Source: Mactromeris polynyma
Taxonomy: Eukaryota; Mollusca; Bivalvia; Venerida; Mactridae
Length of the DNA: 64,000 nt
Assembly (NCBI GenBank): GCA_032209605.1
Contig: JASFXZ010000005.1
Coordinates: 27,454,905-27,518,904, forward strand
Reading direction: 5' to 3'
Made by a program: the position numbers and the translations under genes. Numbering within the stretch: the first letter of the stretch is position 1; each line of letters starts with the position of its first letter. Below are positions 57,649 to 64,000 of the stretch, piece by piece. The notes beneath the pieces were generated by a model, which saw only the letters and a program-made list of their open reading frames with translations, made no database searches and was not told where the DNA came from.

Positions 57649-59436
57649 ATAGAAAGGTTGTGGTTATCTATGATAGACTTAACTAAGCTTTGCAGCATGA
57701 ACGCCGCATGTTTGAATAAGCTCTAGTATATACGTGTAATCACACAGTATTGGTTAGATACTATTGGTTTTTCTGACAGCCTCCGACAGCAAAATACTCT
57801 ATTATATTTGAAAACATACTTAACCAGTTTGGATTGCAAATTTTGTTCAAAAACCGTTCTGACAATCAAGCGAACAATTCTATTGTGAGAGATTGTCGTT
57901 GGGTAGTTAAATATATTATTTAGTGTAAATAATAAGGGATATGTCAATCAGAGAATGTTGACAAAGACACGTGATTTTATGAACGTCTGGCTTTAATGTA
58001 AATTTATTCGCTCCCAGGAAGTGTGACCATTTCTATTGCATTTGCTACTTGGTGTTGTATGTTTGTTCCATGATTGGCAGTTAAGTCTTATTGAAAACTG
58101 AATATTTTGCCATTGATTTTTAACTCTTTGTGACAACTACACTTCAATGTGTGATTATATTAACTAACTCTGCTCTCGCGATTTAATATTTTTAATTGAA
58201 TGATTTGACAGGAATAGCAATACCCTGGATATTTGATTTCAGATTTTCTGTGGATTAAAAGAGGGATATCATTATTGGTAAGTCTCTGAAAACGTTGTTT
58301 GTTCTATTTTGAATAATATAGTTCTAAAAGCATTAAATATTTATTGAACAAAAAGTTTTGAACTGTTAGAATTCCTTAATGCTAGCTTTGACTAAAAAAT
58401 AAAAGTAATAGTTAAAGTAATTAAAAAATACCAAGAAATATTTGCCTAACATTCTAGAAAAAATTGGAATGTCAAAATTTGAATGACGACTATGTAAGCA
58501 ATATAAATGCCTGTCATGTCTACTAACTAGTTTTCGTAAAATGTTGTTATGACATCTGACGTACGTAAAGTAGTTCTATTTATTTGTATGTCGTAAATGA
58601 CAACCGAACGACTTATGTTTAGACAAGTATAAATAGACATGTCCCACCACGCTGTGTTTACAGAAATGTTCAAGATGATCATAACTATGTAAGCTTTCCT
58701 ATTAGAACTATTGAATTTGCCACAAATTGAAATTTATAGGTAATGACATTTAATGAAAATTGCACTATCTGCTGTAATTGGTTTCAATGTTGTGTTGGCA
58801 ACAGTTTTATAAATTATTCAACCATAAGTTCTCCTCTATCTCGTTTTCTATTTTAATTTGACACAAAAATCATGTATACGTTTTTGCTAATTAATCTTAA
58901 TGTTGTGAAGAGTACTTATCATGAATGATTTATCTGGTCCATCTGAACATTATATATTTTATCTGGCTTCATCAACTGTTGTTGCTAAGACTTCTTCAAT
59001 GAGAACAATTATAGCAATATTTCACCGATTATAACTCTTGTTTAATCACGTTATACACACGGACAAAACTTGTAAAATAAATTGATTGTTATTTTTTATT
59101 AAGATGTTAAAAACTTATTTTTTAACAATTACAGATTACTGTAAAACACAGTGTTCTTTTTGATAATACATATTTTTCGTGTTTGAATACATAAAAATGA
59201 ACCAAAAACGAACATACTATTTCATTAACAGGACGAAATTAGCTACAATGAATAGAAGCGTTGTGTGTGACTTTCAATTCCTAGTGTAATGACAACCAGC
59301 ATTAACATCTACAGACTACGGAATTATCTTGAATATGTTTCATTTGGTTTTGAGCTTTCTATATGCCCTGGCAGTGCTACCTTATTGGCCAATATTACCA
59401 TTTATTCCAACGTGGGTATATTGGAAAGGTCATTGA
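57649..59436. other. AT-rich spacer, nothing recognised
   Basis: Open frames reach 75 codons, none recognisable. No repeats matched elsewhere in the window. Confidence 0.5.
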
Positions 59437-59657
59437 AATTTGTTTTGCGTTTCATCGGGTTATTCGCCGTTTTCCAACAATTCTTCAGTCATATTCACCA
59501 GCTTTCCTGGAATTAGTTATCAACCAGCACTAGCTTGTTCTTCCGCAAGAAACTCATCCTCATGCCAATGTCACAAAAGAACATCCCCAGCCCTCGGAAT
59601 CGAAACCGTACGTGCCGGTTGACAGTCTAGCGCTCCCCAAACTTAGCTAGCCGGGCT
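59437..59657 (-). mobile_element. tRNA-derived SINE, near full length (second copy)
   Basis: Minus strand: CGGCTAGCTAAGTTTGGGGA (A box; complement of 59638-59650), GCGCTAGACTGTCAACCGGC, CGGTTTCGATTCCG (B box; complement of 59595-59608), then GTGACATTGGCATGAGGATG, TTTCTTGCGGAAGAACAAGC, TAGTGCTGGTTGATAACT, and tail GAATATGACTGAAGAATTGT then TGGAAAACGGCG. About 221 bp, nearly the same length as 55648-55866. The A and B boxes are slightly eroded. The family could belong to one of the SINE superfamilies defined by a conserved central domain; I cannot settle which. Confidence 0.82.
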
Positions 59658-59861
59658 TTAGTTATAAAGATAACTACTTATAACTGTTAGTTAGGCAAGT
59701 GAAGATCAAACTTCAATTAAGACACGTCTATAAGGTTCAAAGTTAAGATGGCATGTTCACATAGGCTTCCGCAAAACACAGGGATCAGACTTTTGCGTTA
59801 TCGAAGCATTAAATATCATGAAATGTGACATTATATCTAACTTGTACCAATGTAGCACTTT

Positions 59862-59945
59862 ATATCGAGGGCTCAACCCAACACTGTCGTAACTCCTATA
59901 TAAATACATAGGAGTTACGACAGTGTTGCGTTGAGCCCTCGATAT
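59862..59945. other. 84-bp near-perfect palindrome
   Basis: The left arm (59862-59898) starts ATATCGAGGGCTCAACCCAA and ends CGTAACTCCTA. The right arm (59909-59945) is its inverted copy with a single mismatch (C against G in CAACCCAAC/GTTGCGTTG). The spacer is 10 bp (TATAAATACA). Both arms are GC-richer than the surroundings. No coding frame or known terminus is associated. Confidence 0.95.
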
Positions 59946-60593
59946 GCACATATCGTTACGCATGTTGATTCATGAACCCAGGACATGTATAAGTGTCTGA
60001 TCCATCCTGGTCAGGTTAACCGATGTTTGACGTCAGTCCATTATTGAATCAACTCTATTACAGTAACTCCGATAGATTTACTACGTTTCGTACTTCTGTA
60101 CGTGTAAGGACACAACATTTGCATTTCATGCTTCCATACTTGGGACATATACGTAATTACATAAATTGCTTTGTTGTACACTTTGTTAATCGTGTTATAT
60201 AAGACAGGACAGACAATAAATACAGTCAATAGATTACCAGTATTATCATATATATGTAAAACCACCACGCTATAACCGAGCTATTAGTCTATTGTGAACT
60301 TCACAGAAAGCACGGACAATAAAATAGCTTAAAAATACTTAGCCAAAACGTTTTAATAGAGACAATTTATTTTCAGCAATTTCGCCAACTGCAAATACAT
60401 TATATTGTCAGGTGTTACATGTTACAATTATAGATAACCAAACCATAGTAAAAGATAAAATATATGAAAAATAATTTGTATGAAAACACTTTAAATCATT
60501 CAACATCGCATGCATCACAAAGACATTTAAACTGACCACGAAGACGTTTTGTTGAGTCTGTATGAATCAGAGCACACGCTGCCAAAGGTCTTC
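59946..60593. other. AT-rich spacer, nothing recognised
   Basis: Only a 75-codon minus frame (60041-60268) without motif. Confidence 0.5.
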
Positions 60594-60733
60594 GTACCTC
60601 CCGTGTGGGTGTAGTACCTCCCGTGTGGGTGTAGTACCTCCCGTGTGGGTGTAGTACCTCCCGTGTGGGTGTAGTTCCTCCCGTGTGGGTGTAGTACCTC
60701 CCGTGTGGGTGTAGTACCTCCCGTGCGGGTGTA
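60594..60733. repeat. 20-bp minisatellite x 7
   Basis: The unit is GTACCTCCCGTGTGGGTGTA; units start every 20 bp from 60594 to 60714. One unit has GTTCCTC and the last has CCGTGCGGG and ATTA. CCCGTGTGGG within each unit is an imperfect palindrome. The 225-codon minus frame 60496-61173 crosses this and the next array and is not a gene. Confidence 0.97.
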
Positions 60734-60879
60734 TTACTCATAGTTTTCACAAGTATGAAGGTCGATTTTTCGCACGGCATGTTCGACCGTATTTTCAACG
60801 CATTACCGAAGGCTGAATTAAATATAGGAAGCAAATGTTCTCTATGGCAATTTGGCTGAAGATAATACACCGAAAATAA

Positions 60880-61623
60880 TTTGTCCCACATCCCTGATAT
60901 AGGTGGGGTAGTTGTCCCACATCCCTGATATAGGTGGGGAAGTTGTCCCACATCCCTGATATAGGTGGGGTAGTTGTCCCACATCCCTGATATAGGTGGG
61001 GTAGTTGTCCCACATCCCTGATATAGGTGGGGAAGTTGTCCCGCATCCCTGATATAGGTGGGGTAGTTGTCCCACATCCCTGATATAGGTGGGGTAGTTG
61101 TCCCACATCCCTGATATAGGTGGGGTAGTTGTCCCACATCCCTGATATAGGTGGGGAAGTTGTCCCACATCACTGATATAGGTGGGGAAGTTGTCCCACA
61201 TCACTGATATAGGTGGGGAAGTTGTCCCACATCACTGATATAGGTGGGGAAGTTGTCCCACATCCCTGATATAGGTGGGGAAATTGTCCCACATCCCTGA
61301 TATAGGTGGGGAAGTTGTCCCACATCCCTGATATAGGTGGGGAAGTTGTCCCACATCACTGATATAGGTGGGGAAGTTGTCACACATCCCTGATATAGGT
61401 GGGGAAGTTGTCCCACATCCCTGATATAGGTGGGGAAGTTGTCCCACATCCCTGATATAGGTGGGGAAGTTGTCCCACATCACTGATATAGGTGGGGAAG
61501 TTGTCACACATCCCTGATATAGGTGGGGAAGTTGTCCCACATCACTGATATAGGTGGGGAAGTTGTCCCACATCCCTGATATAGGTGGGGAAGTTGTCCC
61601 ACATCACTGATATAGGTGGGGTA
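60880..61623. repeat. 31-bp minisatellite, 24 units
   Basis: The unit is GTTGTCCCACATCCCTGATA then TAGGTGGGGAA; 744 bp is exactly 24 units. Two linked polymorphisms mark subtypes: CATCCCTG/CATCACTG and GGGGTA/GGGGAA. GGTA dominates the left third and GGAA the right two thirds, with CACTG units interspersed in the right half. CACACATCC (lost C) occurs twice, at 61381 and 61505, about four units apart. Frames of 113-225 codons on the minus strand are array products. Confidence 0.98.
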
Positions 61624-61624
61624 G

Positions 61625-61724
61625 TTGTCTGTTGCTTTGGAGGAAGATGTTAGTGCTGGTTGTTAACCAAGGAGCACAGGAAATGTGTACCGACCGTCGT
61701 AGATCACTGAAATACTGTTGACTA
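61625..61724 (+). mobile_element. SINE 3' fragment lying between two arrays
   Basis: GTTGTCTGTTGCTTTGGAGG, AAGATGTTAGTGCTGGTTGT then TAACCA, AGGAGCACAGG, and the tail ATCACTGAAATACTGTTGA match the body and tail of the SINE at 59437-59657 (GAAGAACAAGCTAGTGCTGG and TGACTGAAGAATTGTTGG). It starts at, or inside, the last unit of the 31-bp array, whose GTTGTC is also how the SINE fragment begins. Confidence 0.65.
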
Positions 61725-61906
61725 TAGGAAAATGAAACATCGGGCCCCACCGAACTCCTGTCTATTATACCATAATTATCACCAAGTTTCTGTACATGAC
61801 AACCTTGGCACTATATAATGGCAAATAAGCAAAATGAGTGTTGCCCCCTAAAATTCAGTTATTAAATTTCAAGAATGATTCAAGATTGAAATAAAGACGG
61901 ATATCT

Positions 61907-63027
61907 GTTGAAAATAAATATAAGATACTGATGACTATTTTAATTAAATCTTAGTTGTAATGGATGGCTGTTTAAACAAAGATGAGACAGTAATGGGTAA
62001 CCGTTTAAAACAAATACGAGATATTGATGGATGGATGTTTAAAAAAAGCATGAGATAGTGATGACTTTGAAAGACAAATATGAAATAGTCATGGAAGTAT
62101 GTTTCAGACAAATATGAGATATTGTAGTTAACTGTTAAAGACGAATATGAGATATTGTAGTTAACTGTTAAAGACGAATATGAGATATTGTAGTTAACTG
62201 TTAAAGACGAATATGAGATATTGTAGTTAACTGTTAAAGACGAACATGAGATATTGTAGTTAACTGTTAAAGACGAATATGAGACAGTGTTAGTTGTCTG
62301 TTTCAGACGAATATGTGACAGTGTTAGTTGTCTGTTAAAGACGAATATGAGATATTGTAGTTAACTGTTAAAGACGAATATGAGACAGTGTTAGTTGTCT
62401 GTTTCAGACGAATATGTGACAGTGTTAGTTGTCTGTTAAAGACGAATATGAGATATTGTAGTTAACTGTTAAAGACGAATATGAGACAGTGTTAGTTGTC
62501 TGTTTCAGACGAATATGTGACAGTGTTAGTTGTCTGTTAAAGACGAATATGAGATATTGTAGTTAACTGTTAAAGACGAATATGAGACAGTGTTAGTTGT
62601 CTGTTTCAGACGAATATGTGACAGTGTTAGTTGTCTGTTAAAGACGAATATGAGATATTGTAGTTAACTGTTAAAGACGAATATGAGACAGTGTTAGTTG
62701 TCAGTTTCAGACGAATATGTGACAGTGTTAGTTGTCTGTTAAAGACGAATATGAGATATTGTAGTTAACTGTTAAAGACGAATATGAGACAGTGTTAGTT
62801 GTCTGTTTCAGACGAATATGTGACAGTGTTAGTTGTCTGTTAAAGACGAATATGAGATATTGTAGTTAACTGTTAAAGACGAATATGAGACAGTGTTAGT
62901 TGTCTGTTTCAGACGAATATGTGACAGTGTTAGTTGTCTGTTAAAGACGAATATGAGATATTGTAGTTAACTGTTAAAGACGAATATGAGACAGTGTTAG
63001 TTGTCAGTTTCAGACGAATATGTTACA
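61907..63027. repeat. 33/34-bp minisatellite with a 101-bp higher-order repeat
   Basis: From 62299 to 63005 the array is seven exact-length copies of a trimer of 101 bp (34 + 33 + 34), the TGTTTCAGACGAATATGTGA unit starting at 62299, 62400, 62501, 62602, 62703, 62804 and 62905, with a partial copy at 63006. From 62100 to 62298 it is mainly 33-bp monomers (TGTTAAAGACGAATATGAGA then TATTGTAGTTAAC). From 61907 to 62099 units are much degraded (TGTTGAAAATAAATATAAGA, TGTTTAAACAAAGATGAGAC, and so on). The array thus grades from eroded monomers to a homogenised higher-order repeat. Confidence 0.95.
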
Positions 63028-64000
63028 TCTTTTTCTAGTATTTGGATGGTTAGATTTATAGCATGATTTCAGTTTTGCACATCTTCCCTTGACACACTGT
63101 TGTTGTGGTGGTCTTTTGGTTCGTGCAGTAAAATAATCTAATTGCCAGATTTGTGTTTGTCTTGTGAACATTTCTCTGGTTGCTAGGCTATCAACAGATA
63201 GCGCATTTGTTTGGCTAGTGGGAAATGGCTGCTTCTAGGAGAAGTCCAGGTTTTCAATTTCGATTTCGATTTAATTGCATTTCAATTTTGATTATACGCT
63301 AATGAGGTCATCAACCCGGTGTTTTATGTTTTTATACATGATTACGCAAAACGAAACCACCAACTTAATAGCCACTTAATAACTCGAATTATTTATGAAT
63401 CATGTCAGTTTATTAATTAAATATGCTGAATGAACATCACGAATCTGAATTAGAAACACGTTATACAGACACAAGAAACTAATCACACTCTATGGTTGAC
63501 TGATTTAAGAATGTCGTGTAAACTTGTGATTTGATGGAAGTTGAAGTTAGTTTATAGTGTTAATTGAATAACAGACGTTCAATAAAAGTGTCCTAATATG
63601 CCATGGGTTTAATTAAACTTGTTCCGACCGCTGTGATTTACGTGACTCGTATGTTTTGCAGACATAACTAGGATCTATTTAATCGTTACTTGATAGTTTT
63701 CTATACGCCATTGAACCGGTTCACCTTTGAAACTTAACAGTCGATGAGTTTCATCAACTGGCAGAAAGATGCTGACATAAACGTCTTATCTATATCAAGC
63801 TAAAATTTGAGGTAGTATTTAACTATTTATACTATGGCGATATTTTTGTATACATGTGAAAACATCTCGTTCTGTAAGACCCATACGTATCCTTTGATTC
63901 TTCGAGCTCATATTAGTCATCGTGGACATATTTGACTAGCTACTAGCTTCATATCCAAACCTACATGAATTTTAATCTTCATGACGTTCGAGATTTTTAT
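63028..64000. other. AT-rich DNA to the window end, nothing recognised
   Basis: A small TTTCGATTTCGATTTAATTG stretch near 63257-63276 is a short local repeat. No gene or transposon end recognised. Confidence 0.5.

Noticed and set aside
60496..61173. 225-codon minus-strand open frame, the longest in the window
   Set aside because: It joins the 20-bp and 31-bp arrays; nearly all residues come from repeat units and other frames across the arrays are also open.

Overview
This 64 kb window looks like AT-rich, non-coding nuclear DNA from an animal, most probably a marine mollusc. That assignment is inference. It rests on the lack of any bacterial gene structure, on decayed non-LTR retrotransposon ends, on tRNA-headed SINEs whose body and 3' tail resemble mollusc SINEs as I remember them, and on two dispersed repeats (3449-4224 and 5015-5440) of a kind common in bivalve and gastropod genomes. 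No database search was possible.

I found no protein-coding gene that I can support. Open frames outside repeats are short (the longest plain one is 112 codons, 6599-6937 minus) and none shows a recognisable domain. The long frames (225 codons at 60496-61173, 198 codons at 50745-51341, 149 codons at 40562-41011, all minus) arise from tandem arrays. The only recognisable protein homology is two broken C-terminal ends of non-LTR retrotransposon polyproteins, both on the minus strand (35707-36345 and 49225-49790).

Layout. 0-15 kb is mostly unique-looking AT-rich DNA with a SINE tail, two mollusc-type dispersed repeats, short duplications, the first copy of a palindromic MITE (A, 10269-10470) and copy 1 of repeat E. 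15.1-16.3 kb holds two arrays (21 bp x 13; about 103 bp x 8). 16.7-27.8 kb holds MITE copies B and C, two pogo/Tigger-like MITE relics, three tRNA-like relics, E copy 2 on the opposite strand, and a 32-bp array carrying TAATCGATTA. 27.8-39.7 kb is sparse: a palindrome, a foldback, two copies of dispersed repeat R and the first LINE end. 39,736-44,222 is one very large array of about 102 copies of a 44-bp unit. 44.2-64 kb contains at least eight more arrays (32, 40, 25, 31, 54, 20, 31 and 33/34 bp), more R copies, two near full-length SINEs, the second LINE end and an 84-bp near-perfect palindrome at 59862-59945.

The main tandem arrays total about 8.7 kb, roughly 14% of the window. The most interesting structures are the 102-copy array with internal long-range duplications; the higher-order array at 61907-63027, where one monomer is a hybrid of the two others; the CRE-containing palindromic MITE family; the evenly spaced homeodomain-type palindromes at 26661-26849; and the dispersed repeat R, whose copies share a similar translation.
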